25,866 nucleotides of DNA. Source: a virus. The DNA lies in the IMG/VR virus record IMGVR_UViG_3300006738_000071, positions 1-25,866 of that record. One strand, written 5' to 3'. Below are positions 14,507 through 24,292 of the stretch, piece after piece. Position 1 is the stretch's first letter. Every line of letters begins with the position of its first letter. The notes beneath the pieces were generated by a model. The model ran no database searches, had not been told where the DNA came from, and worked only from the letters and a program-made list of their open reading frames with translations. The position numbers were made by a program, and so were the translations under genes.

Positions 14507-16941
14507 TGACCACGAAAACACCAAACGAAGATGTCGGCTTTGCTTCCGCTGGAATTTGCGTCGAATTGCACACTTTCGACAAGAACACGGTCTTGGACCT
14601 GAGTGACGCTGCCAAAGCTGAGGGCCTCAATACCCAACTTTCATCGTGGCTGCTGGCCTCGGATAACAGTGTCCAGGGAATTGATGATGGTTGGCTCAAA
14701 GATGTGGTGAGAGGTAATAATCTAGGCGACCTGACGGAAAAAACAGGCGGCCAGGTTTCGGAACCGAAGATACCCGACGCATCCGCTTGGCAGGGAGGAG
14801 GTATCCCGCTAGACGTGACCTGCTGGGTGAAAAGCCTCTCTTGGTCACAGTCTACGACGCCACCATACGACACAATATCTGTAGAGCTTGCCTTGCCTGT
14901 TGCAGACGCAGGGTGGCTCGCAAAGCACCTAATGAGCGATGCCCAAGGCGGTTGCGTCGTAGTTCGCCGTCGCGGTGGGTACTCAACCAACACAACAACC
15001 GATTGGCCAGCCGTGGCGTGGGGTTTTATTGACAACGTAGAGCACGGTGCGAGCGCGGGTCAGAATGGTGAAATCAGAAGTTATGGTGTCCAGATTAAGA
15101 CTATCAGTTGGTTTCAATATCTTCGGTACACGAGGCCGATAGTGGACGTTTTTCAGGCGGCACAGGCGAAGGCAGCGGGCTCTGAAATTGGCGGGTTTAG
15201 GATTGGGACGCTATTTTCGTTGTCGAGTTGGTACAAAGGTGTAGTTACACCTATGCTCAAAGGCATGACGGGCGTCCGCGTTCACCGGCTGGTAAGATCG
15301 CTCCTGAAAGTTCTGGGCTCTCCACAAATACCAAAGTCACTCACTCCAGGCGCAAATAGTAGCAGGGACAGGGAAATCGGTCGGTCGGTTTACGTGTATC
15401 AATCGATGGGTGCAGACATGGTGTACAACCATGCTTACACACCGACTGGTGATGTCGGGAAACAGGAGTTGGAAAAATGGGCGGCTGGCGGCGTTAATGC
15501 GATTCATCCGACAGCAAACGTGTCTGTTCCTGCACCACCACCGGGAGCAAGAGTTGTGTGCCCACCCGGCATCGCAATGCTGAATCTTGGCGACTGGAAA
15601 CAGACATCGTCTGTACATGACATGATTCGTCAGAATTTCGCGCCAGACGACGCGCTCATCGAGATGTTCCCATCGCTTGTTCCGCTCGACCACCATTTAA
15701 AAGAAAACGCTAATTTCGGGAAGGACTGTAAGTATTGGAAAGGCGATAAATCGCTTACACCATTAGGCCGTGGCCTAAATGCGTTCCCGACCCTTATCTA
15801 TCGCTTCATACCGGACGCTGGAGAGACTTACAGTGGAGAGATGGCGCATGTTCTTATCGGAGGCTCGACACGAGAAGGCTCTAAGTTTAGCGAGAATCGA
15901 ATCAAAGTAAATCAGGTTATGAGCTACCGAATTCGTTACGAGGAATCCTCTCGAATGAACGTGTTCGCTGCAATCTTTCCGCTTTCGCCTGAGTCTGAGA
16001 TAAAATTCAAAGGCGGGCTTCCCATTTATCTTAGCTCGTCCATGAAAAGGTTCGGCTGTAGGGCATACGAGCCCAACTACACCTTCATCGGCTTACCGAA
16101 GCAAAAGCGTGAAGACAATCATTACATTACTGGCATGAATGATGCCGAAATTAAGGCAGTTGCAGAGTATATGGTCAAGCACGGAAAGGTTGACCAGTTC
16201 GGTAATGTGACATCTATGATGGACTCCACGACCACTGACCAGATAGCGCGTCTGACTGGCCAATTCGGGACGAGCCAAGATAAAGTCATGGAGAAGATGA
16301 CTGCGTTTTCTAAGTACGCGCAAGCGGCGTTTGAGGTGAAGGAGCGTGTCGAAAGCGGTCAATCGGACGGCATGGCGGCTGCCGACAACATGGAAGGTGC
16401 GCTTTTGCAGGCGAGGGGTTACGCAGATCAGGTACAACAGGCTTTAATCTTCACACTTCTTCGCCAAGTCAATGAATACAGCGCAAAAGTACATTACTGG
16501 GGTCCACTTGTTGGGAATTGCTCTGCGAGCACAGCGTACACACCGGAGCTTCAGGCCGGGATGCACGTAGAGTTGACCCCGTTTCCAGACCAGCTTCACA
16601 CAAAAAAGCGGTATGGGGCAGCGGTCGATCAGGCGTACTCGTCGCTTGACCCGGCAACTGGAAAGCCACAAGCGAAGGGCTTTGATGATTTCACAATTGA
16701 CGGGTACTGCACTGAGGTGACGCATTCAATTTCTGTGGGTGAGTCTGGGGCTGTTAGTAGGCGAACAGATATGTCATTGGCGCGAGCAAGAACATTTCAC
16801 GGTTTTCCAGGCCCAGGTTCATCGTTAGACATGGACTTTCGATCTTTTCGTGGAATGAGTGACGAGCAGGCAAGGAAGGTCGCAGACGAGCTACCCAGTG
16901 CGACTGGAAGCGACTGGTCATCCGATTCAGGCGATAGGTAA
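14506..16941 (+). CDS. Baseplate hub candidate (gp27/gpD-like)
   Basis: This 811-residue protein directly follows the tape measure by a TAATG overlap. The N-terminal third has a beta-barrel-like segment (VTCWVKSLSWSQS, then DTISVELALP, and WPAVAWGFIDNVEHG). The middle holds 'SSVHDMIRQNFAPDDALIEMFP', resembling the hub pattern of a short helix preceding an acidic-aromatic strand. Residues about 725-760 (IDGYCTEVTHSISVG, then TDMSLARAR) match the usual last hub strand pattern 'V.sv.Hs...G...T.l.l.R'. Hub proteins form the ring at the tail tip around the spike. The order tape measure, hub, spike agrees. The protein is larger than most hubs, so extra domains are likely. No peptidoglycan hydrolase motif is evident. 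Confidence 0.5.
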   Translation: MTTKTPNEDVGFASAGICVELHTFDKNTVLDLSDAAKAEGLNTQLSSWLLASDNSVQGIDDGWLKDVVRGNNLGDLTEKTGGQVSEPKIPDASAWQGGGIPLDVTCWVKSLSWSQSTTPPYDTISVELALPVADAGWLAKHLMSDAQGGCVVVRRRGGYSTNTTTDWPAVAWGFIDNVEHGASAGQNGEIRSYGVQIKTISWFQYLRYTRPIVDVFQAAQAKAAGSEIGGFRIGTLFSLSSWYKGVVTPMLKGMTGVRVHRLVRSLLKVLGSPQIPKSLTPGANSSRDREIGRSVYVYQSMGADMVYNHAYTPTGDVGKQELEKWAAGGVNAIHPTANVSVPAPPPGARVVCPPGIAMLNLGDWKQTSSVHDMIRQNFAPDDALIEMFPSLVPLDHHLKENANFGKDCKYWKGDKSLTPLGRGLNAFPTLIYRFIPDAGETYSGEMAHVLIGGSTREGSKFSENRIKVNQVMSYRIRYEESSRMNVFAAIFPLSPESEIKFKGGLPIYLSSSMKRFGCRAYEPNYTFIGLPKQKREDNHYITGMNDAEIKAVAEYMVKHGKVDQFGNVTSMMDSTTTDQIARLTGQFGTSQDKVMEKMTAFSKYAQAAFEVKERVESGQSDGMAAADNMEGALLQARGYADQVQQALIFTLLRQVNEYSAKVHYWGPLVGNCSASTAYTPELQAGMHVELTPFPDQLHTKKRYGAAVDQAYSSLDPATGKPQAKGFDDFTIDGYCTEVTHSISVGESGAVSRRTDMSLARARTFHGFPGPGSSLDMDFRSFRGMSDEQARKVADELPSATGSDWSSDSGDR

Positions 16942-16947
16942 CGAGAT

Positions 16948-18900
16948 ATGGATTTTGTTCAAAAATGTGGAGGCAGGTTGCCCGCTGGAGGCACCTCAGA
17001 CGTGAACAACGTCGGGTCGATTAGGGAGTTCACAAAGGGCCTTCTTATGTCCTACGGGCCTGCCGCAGACGGCGGGATGGTGGGAGAGGTATTCGATTTA
17101 CATGGGTGTCATGTGTATACGGAGTGCCAATTTCTTCATCACGGCGGGATGTCCGAAGGCAAGATGAACTGGGACTTTGGTTACGAGCCACCACACCCGG
17201 ATGTTATGGATAGCCTCATGGGTAACAGGCCGATGTCGGGAGAGGCTGGTGGGTCAGAGTGGGATAAGGCCAGTTTTGTGCTTTTAGGCTTCATTAACGA
17301 AGGCTCTACCCGGATGCCGGTCATCATGGGCCAACTACTCAGCTTGAAGCAGCGGGTTCTGATGGCTGCCACGTTTGCCGATGACCAAACTGCAAACCGG
17401 GGCTCGGGGTCGCTTCTTGGTGGCCGTGTTTCAGGGCGTGACCTTGTAAGACAGGCGGGAGGCACGCTATTTCAGATATCATACCAAGGCGGCGTCACGT
17501 TTGACACGAACTGGCTATCTAAGTCGGACATGCTTGCCGACTCTGTTAGCAAGGGACTAGCGGACGCATCAGAGCAGAATGCCCGACCGGGCACGGGATC
17601 ATCTCGCGTATCAACATCCAGCGATGGAGTCTCGCGGGAGTGGTTACCAAAGACGCCATATATCAGATTTATCTGCACGCACACCGAGGAGGGATTGCGT
17701 GGGGAGGTGTCAGTTATCCTTCAGAGGTGGTCTTGGAAAAAAGCAAAAGCAGGCGGTGGATGGGGAACGGAGTACCCGTCCGAAGAAAGAAAAAACGCGA
17801 TACTGAAGCGTGACTTTCCCATGCTCGGACAGCGGGTATCAACTTTAATGTATGCAGCGTTCAAACATTTTGAGCAGCGTATTTTCCAACTCGAAACCCA
17901 GATGTTGTGGTGCTGGAATCAGTTCATCACAGTCGAAAAAGAATTTGGTAAACTCGATGGTGCAGTTGTCTTGGGTACGGGGTCTTTTAACGGAACCCTA
18001 AAGACTCCTCTGGCTACGGTGGCTGGAGGCCCCGTCACAACACCCCACTCATATTATTGGGGCAGCAAGGGCCTTTTTGAGCACTCAGACCAGAACTCGA
18101 CGAAAACCGGCAAACATTACATAAGCGGGGCTGCTGGAAATCAGCGCGATGGGTGGGGAAGCAGAATCCCCTACGGCGTGCCAACCACGCCAGAGCACGT
18201 AAAGGCGTATGATGCCAACCACAGTAAGAACTCCTCGTCGCAAGAGGAGGCCGCGATGGCATCGACGGTCAAGATGACTGAAAAAAACACCGCCAAAAGC
18301 GCAAATTTTGTCAGTGAATTAAATGAGCAGCGGGAGAATTGTGCTCGACCACCATCCTACGGAGAGCGTGTCCGGGGTCTGGTTCGGTGGTATCAGGGAG
18401 GCTACAATAGCGCCTGGGTGAATTGGCCTGGGCGGTCTTCTTTGACCATCAAAAATCCAACGTGGGAAAAGGATATATCAGCGTTCAGTAACATCAAAAA
18501 CATGAATCCCGTCTCAGGCGCGGGCGCGGGCTCAGGCAGGCTCCATCCGGTTACCAGTGTTGCTAATAGCCCCTACAACGAAACATCAACCAATATTCAG
18601 AAAGCTCTGCCAGCGTCGATAGAATTTCACTTTCCCTGCGATGCCAAGATCGCAACTCCATTTTTTAAGAAGCAAGACGTAGGATATGGTCACTACGCAC
18701 TAAACAGCCCAGAACAGAATGCGCCGATGATCGCCGCGATGACGTTCTCAGAAACAGCGATGAATCTATTTACCGCTGGCATCCACGTCTCGGGAATGAG
18801 CGTGGATGAAGACAGCCCATCGTTCGGATTCGAGACTGTGATGAACAAAAAAGAAGAATCTGTCACGCAAGATCTACGAAAATTCTTTCACGAGAGTTAA
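16948..18900 (+). CDS. Baseplate spike candidate with OB-fold-like domain
   Basis: This 650-residue protein has around residues 105-130 a segment 'SFVLLGFINEGSTRMPVIMGQLL' that matches the conserved part of the OB-fold domain of gp5/gpV-type spikes (a strand, then a loop with small and charged residues, then 'PVI.G'). 'DLVRQAGGTLFQISYQGGVTFDT' follows at about 170-190. The rest is not recognised and has no obvious triple-stranded beta-helix repeats or lysozyme motif. Spikes are encoded next to hubs, which agrees with the neighbour. The ribosome site is weak (CGAGAT), suggesting translation coupled to the upstream gene 6 bases away. It could instead be a different baseplate protein. Confidence 0.45.
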   Translation: MDFVQKCGGRLPAGGTSDVNNVGSIREFTKGLLMSYGPAADGGMVGEVFDLHGCHVYTECQFLHHGGMSEGKMNWDFGYEPPHPDVMDSLMGNRPMSGEAGGSEWDKASFVLLGFINEGSTRMPVIMGQLLSLKQRVLMAATFADDQTANRGSGSLLGGRVSGRDLVRQAGGTLFQISYQGGVTFDTNWLSKSDMLADSVSKGLADASEQNARPGTGSSRVSTSSDGVSREWLPKTPYIRFICTHTEEGLRGEVSVILQRWSWKKAKAGGGWGTEYPSEERKNAILKRDFPMLGQRVSTLMYAAFKHFEQRIFQLETQMLWCWNQFITVEKEFGKLDGAVVLGTGSFNGTLKTPLATVAGGPVTTPHSYYWGSKGLFEHSDQNSTKTGKHYISGAAGNQRDGWGSRIPYGVPTTPEHVKAYDANHSKNSSSQEEAAMASTVKMTEKNTAKSANFVSELNEQRENCARPPSYGERVRGLVRWYQGGYNSAWVNWPGRSSLTIKNPTWEKDISAFSNIKNMNPVSGAGAGSGRLHPVTSVANSPYNETSTNIQKALPASIEFHFPCDAKIATPFFKKQDVGYGHYALNSPEQNAPMIAAMTFSETAMNLFTAGIHVSGMSVDEDSPSFGFETVMNKKEESVTQDLRKFFHES

Positions 18901-18924
18901 AATGTGTGTTTTTGGAGGTAAATT

Positions 18925-20706
18925 ATGGAATTTCTAGGAAGCCTAAATCCGCACGCGACTCCGATTAAATATATAATTGAGTACACAACGAGCGGTGGTG
19001 ACGTGAAATACATACCGCTCCCATACAACCCGATACAGATTCGCTTCAACAAACAATTTGCGACGGTGGTGACCCCGACCCTTGGCCGGCTTCCTGTGGT
19101 AGAGCATTCAGGCCCTCGGTTCATGGAGATTGAGCTTCAGGGTCGCACGGGCCTCAAAGAGCGAAGACAGGTGTTAGACGGGGGGTGGTGGTCACCAAAC
19201 AACATCTTCGACGGTTACGCGGCATTCTCGAAGCTGTACAAGGCTTTGGTGGATTGGGAATCGGAGGCCGCCTCGATTGAAGCCGAACACCATAGTGAAA
19301 AAAAGCCCTTTAGGCTCGCAGCCTCTTCTTTTACTGGGTTAAAGTTCGACGATGCAGACCAGAACCTAACGCGGTCTGGTGGTCGAATGGTTTTACGCGC
19401 ACTTGACGAGCAAATCGAATACCACGTTGAGCCAACCTCGTTCACTTGGTCAAGGCGGGCGTCTGGGCCTCGTTTTGGGTACCAGTACACACTAAACCTT
19501 AAGGGGTACGGCGAAGCAGAGAGGATATCCAAGCCTAGCGTTGTCGAGATGGCGTTTAGTGCGTACGCGGGAGCAACCGCGTTTATCGATACCTACCGGC
19601 GTGGCGTTCAAAATCTGACCGGCATTGTGAGCGACCTCAATGCTTTGGTCCACGGCGCGTCAACTCAGATCAAAAGAACCGCGCTCACTGTCATAAATAT
19701 GGGCAACGAGCTTGTGGCTACATCGCGAGCGTTAAAAAACACTCCAGGCAATTTAAGCCTCAACGCGCTGGAGGTATCAAACAGATATAAAGCTCTTATG
19801 AACGACTTGCAGAACGCATTCGATGACGAGGACGTATACGACGCGGACACTGATCCTCAAACAAACGCAGTAGCCAAATCGAGCGTTCACGACTTCCTGC
19901 TGGCACTAGCCCCAACGATAAATGCCGCGAATTTAACAGCCGCATCAACGCTCCAACTCCACTACCAACCGAACATGCCATACGTGTATTTCCAGTCACA
20001 GTTGGATGTTGAGAAGCAGATGGGGCTAGAGTCGATGGATGGTGCGATACTCAGTGACGAGCGCAATCGATCACATGCAGTCGAGGCTGGTTTTGATGGT
20101 GGCGACTGCGTCTACCATACAGTCGGTGTTGGCGAAAGCCTGTATGAAATTGCTGAAAAGTATTACAACTCCCGACATTCGGTTGGCCTCTTGATGCTGG
20201 CTAATCCGGCCCTTGATGAGATGTACGCCTCGGACGCTGGGACGCCAGGGTATTTAGAGGTCGGTAGCGTGCTTATTGTGCCAAGCCCATCAAATAAAGA
20301 GCAGGGAATCGTTGATCCTAACAACCCACTCGTTCAAGGGCTCTTTGGAATCGACCTAATGCTCGACGAAGACGGTGATCTAAAGATCAAAGGTGATGAT
20401 AGCGATGATATCGCGTTGATCCGGGGGCATGAAAATCTTCGACAGGGCCTTCTGAACAAGCTAAAAACATATCGTGGCGACAACAAGGTTTTCCCTGAAA
20501 TCGGCCTACCGATACGTCCTGGCGACCCTTCGTCTACGGAATCTATCGCGATTCTTTTGTCCGAACTGAAGAATCAGATTGTAGGAGATAAGCGGGTTTC
20601 CAGGCTGCAAGACGTACAGATTGTGGACGGTGGCGACCGCCTCGCGGTAAGATGCGATGTGTATCCTGTGGCTGGTGGATTTATACCGGCTGAGATACCG
20701 ATTTAG
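18925..20706 (+). CDS. LysM plus gp25/W-like baseplate fusion protein
   Basis: This 593-residue protein has three parts. The N terminus (1-120) contains 'GPRFMEIELQGRTGL', typical of LysM-bearing baseplate proteins. Residues about 395-453 form a LysM domain (VYHTVGVGESLYEIAEKYY, then LMLANPAL, ending VGSVLIVPS). Residues about 472-593 look like the gp25/GpW wedge domain ('NLRQGLLNKLKTYRGDNKVFPEIGLPI', then a helix and a strand pair). LysM in T4-type phages is on gp53 and gp25 is a separate wedge protein; here both appear in one chain. GGAGGT (18914-18919) supports the ATG at 18925. It precedes the J-like gene, as W precedes J in P2. Confidence 0.7.
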   Translation: MEFLGSLNPHATPIKYIIEYTTSGGDVKYIPLPYNPIQIRFNKQFATVVTPTLGRLPVVEHSGPRFMEIELQGRTGLKERRQVLDGGWWSPNNIFDGYAAFSKLYKALVDWESEAASIEAEHHSEKKPFRLAASSFTGLKFDDADQNLTRSGGRMVLRALDEQIEYHVEPTSFTWSRRASGPRFGYQYTLNLKGYGEAERISKPSVVEMAFSAYAGATAFIDTYRRGVQNLTGIVSDLNALVHGASTQIKRTALTVINMGNELVATSRALKNTPGNLSLNALEVSNRYKALMNDLQNAFDDEDVYDADTDPQTNAVAKSSVHDFLLALAPTINAANLTAASTLQLHYQPNMPYVYFQSQLDVEKQMGLESMDGAILSDERNRSHAVEAGFDGGDCVYHTVGVGESLYEIAEKYYNSRHSVGLLMLANPALDEMYASDAGTPGYLEVGSVLIVPSPSNKEQGIVDPNNPLVQGLFGIDLMLDEDGDLKIKGDDSDDIALIRGHENLRQGLLNKLKTYRGDNKVFPEIGLPIRPGDPSSTESIAILLSELKNQIVGDKRVSRLQDVQIVDGGDRLAVRCDVYPVAGGFIPAEIPI

Positions 20707-20714
20707 GGGTTCCA

Positions 20715-22154
20715 ATGCCATTCACACCACGCCTAAGAAATGAAATCTTGCAAGACATGGTCGCTCGCGTCGTTGCGAGGACCGAATTAAATGACCTCAA
20801 CGCAGGCTCGGTGTTGTTACAAATCCTGGGTTCTGTAGCTGAAGAGCTTGAGCATATTGAGCTACGGATGAAGTCGGTTCGTGACAGTTACTTTCTCGAA
20901 GGTGTTTTCGGATCGGAGCTTGATGAGCGCGTTGCTGAACTACCACCGAACGGCGTTATAAGAAAGGGTGCGGTTTCTGCACGCGGGACAGTGACGATTC
21001 AGAGAACAGTATCCGCTGGTGATGCTGGCCTTTCTGTTCCGGTCGGCGGCCTGATTGTGTCCTCGACTTTTAATCCTGGGGTCACCTACACAAACGACGC
21101 GGTAATCAGCTTTGCGACCGATGCAGCGAGCGCAAACGCTAATGTGGTATCGCTAGTCCCAGGCACGTCCAGCAATACAGCGGCAGGCACGATTAACTCG
21201 ATTGACTTGAGCCCGAGCCCCTCGGTGTTTAGCGTTACCAACGCTGCACCAATAGCGGGCGGCCAAACAAGGGAGAGTGACGCATCACTACGCGCTCGCG
21301 CTAAAAAATACCTAAAGTCCCTATCTCGATGCCAGCGGCCCGCGCTGGAGTATAAGGCGATAACTTTTACCGGCAGTAATGGTGACACTTTCAAAAATGC
21401 GACTGTCTATGAAGATGTCAGCCGACCCGGCTATTGTGAATTGGTTGTGGACGATAAAGGTACCACCGCGAATGGTGTGTCTTTAGGCGCAATTCCTCCA
21501 CAGGTGACAGTCCCATCGACAGGTATTTCGCAGTTATACTTTCAGGCCCCGGCGCAGGACGCGCCAAAAATATTTAAGAAAGCGAGTGGTGCATCGACGT
21601 TTACAGAGCTAGAGCCCGATGTCTACAAGTCGGACTTTACAATCATCGAGGAGCGAGGCGTTGTTTACATCAATAACCCTGAGCTTTTCTCGACTGGCGA
21701 TACCATAGCCGTCGGAGTTGTTGCTGACACGTCAGCGGACTTGATCGATGCAACGCAATCCGGCTACTACGTTTACGGTGCTTCGATCAAAGAGCTTCAA
21801 GATCAGTTGGAGGGTGACCTCAATAAAGGCGCGGGCTTTTACGGTTTCCGTGCAGCCGGAACCAGGGTCCGGGTGGTGCCACCGACAGCGCAGTATTTTG
21901 ATGTAGAATTCACAGCAACTTATACGACAGCGTCGGAAGTAGCTCTTTTCGGAGAACAGGCTCAGTTGGCCGTCGTTGACTATGTGAACGAATTGGCCCC
22001 AGGGCAGCCAGCCCTGCTCGCAGAAATGTCGCGCAGAATTATGGATATCTCTGGTGTAACGAACGTGCTCATAAATGAGCCACAGACTGACGTGTATCCT
22101 AAGTCGATGCGTCACAGCCTTCGCGTCGAGAAGGCCAATATTACGGTGGTCTAA
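20715..22154 (+). CDS. Baseplate J-like wedge protein
   Basis: This 479-residue protein follows the baseplate J plan. A helical N terminus ('LNDLNAGSVLLQILGSVAEELEHIELRMKSVRDSYFLEGVFGSELDERVAELP') is followed by a strand-rich section with 'ARGTVTIQRT' and 'VPVGGLIVSS'. Then comes the conserved 'GGQTRESDASLRARAKKYLKSL' segment. The C-terminal part has 'YFDVEFTATYTTASEVALF' and ends with 'VLINEPQTDVYPKS'. The family includes P2 gpJ, PBSX XkdT and T4 gp6, which form the wedge ring. The start is 9 bases after the LysM fusion gene, with only a weak GGGGTT before it. Confidence 0.85.
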   Translation: MPFTPRLRNEILQDMVARVVARTELNDLNAGSVLLQILGSVAEELEHIELRMKSVRDSYFLEGVFGSELDERVAELPPNGVIRKGAVSARGTVTIQRTVSAGDAGLSVPVGGLIVSSTFNPGVTYTNDAVISFATDAASANANVVSLVPGTSSNTAAGTINSIDLSPSPSVFSVTNAAPIAGGQTRESDASLRARAKKYLKSLSRCQRPALEYKAITFTGSNGDTFKNATVYEDVSRPGYCELVVDDKGTTANGVSLGAIPPQVTVPSTGISQLYFQAPAQDAPKIFKKASGASTFTELEPDVYKSDFTIIEERGVVYINNPELFSTGDTIAVGVVADTSADLIDATQSGYYVYGASIKELQDQLEGDLNKGAGFYGFRAAGTRVRVVPPTAQYFDVEFTATYTTASEVALFGEQAQLAVVDYVNELAPGQPALLAEMSRRIMDISGVTNVLINEPQTDVYPKSMRHSLRVEKANITVV

Positions 22155-22156
22155 AA

Positions 22157-24280
22157 ATGGATAAAGTAAAGCTACATGACCTAGAACGCTTAGACATCCC
22201 AGATGCTAACGCGCTTCAAGATTTGGTCTACACCTACTGTTCTCGATTCATTGGCCAGATTTTGGGCCAAGGGAATTGGACGCATGACCAGAAGAGCTTC
22301 AATCGTGGCGGCGTGTTTTCAAAACCGGACCTCACAATTACGCACAACGCAGTTGGCGTAGCTGGGAGCGATGCGTTTAAACGAACGCAGTTGAAGGTGA
22401 CGCTAGGCAGTAAGTTCATGGTTTATCATTACGCGACTGACGACACTGCAATCAGCGTGAGTGCGGATGACCCTCGCGAGGTCGAGGGCCACATCCTATC
22501 CATTGACCCATCGAACGCGCAGCAGCAGGACAAGTTTGACCTAATCGGCGTACAGGACGCTTTCGATTCGACTGGGCAACACCCTTACGTTTGGGTTCGG
22601 CCTGTAGCATACGATGCTGATACGGCTACCCGAAGAAAGTGGTCTACGACAACTTCTAAGGAAGTAGCTGTCGCGCTAAAAACACGCATTCGCACGGTGG
22701 CTGAGTTCGCCTTCCAGGCTGATGACCCAGGCCCCGAATGGTGTGCGATTGGACGTATTTTGATGCACAAACCGGAAACTGCCGGAACGGGCGCACAAAA
22801 ACCAGAGATTAAATGGTTCCACTGGAGCGACATGGAAGCCTTTGGTGGAGAGATCCCAAAGGGCCTTTTGGGTGAGCTAGGCTTATACTCCAGCACATCG
22901 ACTGGCTACAACATTCAGGGAAAGGATGGTCGAAGAATCGACGGGCTTGTGAACCAATTAACTGAGATCAAGAGGCAGATTGCACGTCTCTACGGGGGCA
23001 ACCCGCATTTTCCAGAGCATGATTACTGGCATCACTGGCGTGCCGGTGTGCTCGACACGGTGCCGCAACCGCAAGGTATAATGAGCCTTACGCGGAGGCA
23101 GCGAGAGCTAAAGGAACTTTGGGGAGCTAACGGGTACGCTATCGAGGAGTTAGTTGATGATGCTCCGACATCTCAGTTTAGCTGGGACAAGTTCATTTCA
23201 GACAACGGGCTTTCTGACGGGACTTACAATTTCCCGATCAACGTAACCGCTGGCATTCTTCACGACGAAGATGGCGAGCAAGTGTACGATACGCCCGAAG
23301 AGCAGGGAGCCGATGGTGGTTTGAATTTAAGGGTAGAGATTGTTGTGTCGGGTGGAGCACTGGATAGCAGCGTTTTCTTCCTCGGTGCCACCGAAGAGTT
23401 CTCGCCGGGTGCTGGATATGGTTTTATGGCCAACCAACCCGGAAAACCATTCAAGGTAACGTCGAAGGGTTTCACAGCAGAGAGCCTGACTCACCTCGCT
23501 TTTGTAAACTCTGCGTGGTCTGGGACTGCGACCGTCGGAACCGAATTGAAGTCGCTCGACAAGGATGATTTCGACCGGAGAATACAGGCCAACGTAGACG
23601 AGAGTTTAACTGCCTCCACCATGCCAGTCGCAGTGTTCCACGCAGCGCACACGTTAGAAGGTTTCACGGGTGCTGAGTCGGATGGTGAGTGGAACGAAAA
23701 AAGGAACTGGAATTACTCATACCAGCATCGCAATGGTAAAACCGTTCGATTTTGGCGAGTCGCTCGCGGGACATACGTGTTGGACTTTGGTTCCAAGGTG
23801 AATTGCGTGGTCGCTACGTCCACCCAGTTCAACGGGTCTGCAACCGTGGCCGCGTTGGACCCAAACACAGACCCGTTGAACGGAACGTCGTCCACTGGTG
23901 CGAAGGGTCCGAAAACATGGGTGGTGCAGGGCCAAAATCCACAACAGGCTTCAGGCGCAACCTCGGACCTTTCTGGACCGACCGCGCCCACACGTTACTG
24001 GCTCGTTAGAACGCAGTATTACGCAGGCCACCAAGACTACATTAGCGAGGTTGGCGAGGGCTGGATTAGTGGTCGAGAGGAGCCTATGACCTCCTACGAA
24101 AACTTGAGCCAAGAGGCGGGTGGGTTTTTTGAAAAACTCGAAAACGTCCACGATGCGTCGTTTAGTTTGGCGGCATGGCTAATTTCCAGCGCAACTGGTG
24201 GTCGAGTGGTCAAGCAACAAAAGACGCTGATTGAAGGTGACCTTGAAGGCAATGGCTTTGGTGGCATCTTAAATGACTAG
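22157..24280 (+). CDS. Large wedge or fibre-connecting baseplate protein
   Basis: This 707-residue protein begins just 2 bases after the J-like stop, with no clear ribosome site, so coupled translation is likely. The N terminus has a helix followed by strands (TITHNAVGVAGS, LKVTLGSKFMVYHYAT). The middle has 'YGGNPHFPEHDYWHHWRAGV' and a basic helix 'LTRRQRELKELWG' near residue 310. The second half is beta-rich. I do not recognise the family. Proteins in this position, between J and the fibres, connect the wedge ring to the fibres (P2 gpI, T4 gp7/gp8/gp10 as examples of role, not of homology). Confidence 0.4.
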   Translation: MDKVKLHDLERLDIPDANALQDLVYTYCSRFIGQILGQGNWTHDQKSFNRGGVFSKPDLTITHNAVGVAGSDAFKRTQLKVTLGSKFMVYHYATDDTAISVSADDPREVEGHILSIDPSNAQQQDKFDLIGVQDAFDSTGQHPYVWVRPVAYDADTATRRKWSTTTSKEVAVALKTRIRTVAEFAFQADDPGPEWCAIGRILMHKPETAGTGAQKPEIKWFHWSDMEAFGGEIPKGLLGELGLYSSTSTGYNIQGKDGRRIDGLVNQLTEIKRQIARLYGGNPHFPEHDYWHHWRAGVLDTVPQPQGIMSLTRRQRELKELWGANGYAIEELVDDAPTSQFSWDKFISDNGLSDGTYNFPINVTAGILHDEDGEQVYDTPEEQGADGGLNLRVEIVVSGGALDSSVFFLGATEEFSPGAGYGFMANQPGKPFKVTSKGFTAESLTHLAFVNSAWSGTATVGTELKSLDKDDFDRRIQANVDESLTASTMPVAVFHAAHTLEGFTGAESDGEWNEKRNWNYSYQHRNGKTVRFWRVARGTYVLDFGSKVNCVVATSTQFNGSATVAALDPNTDPLNGTSSTGAKGPKTWVVQGQNPQQASGATSDLSGPTAPTRYWLVRTQYYAGHQDYISEVGEGWISGREEPMTSYENLSQEAGGFFEKLENVHDASFSLAAWLISSATGGRVVKQQKTLIEGDLEGNGFGGILND

Positions 24281-24292
24281 GAGTAGATAGAG

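Noticed and set aside
14427-15035. Long minus-strand open frame over the tape measure and hub genes
   Set aside because: It overlaps two supported genes and has no start signal or domain; it arises from codon bias on the other strand.
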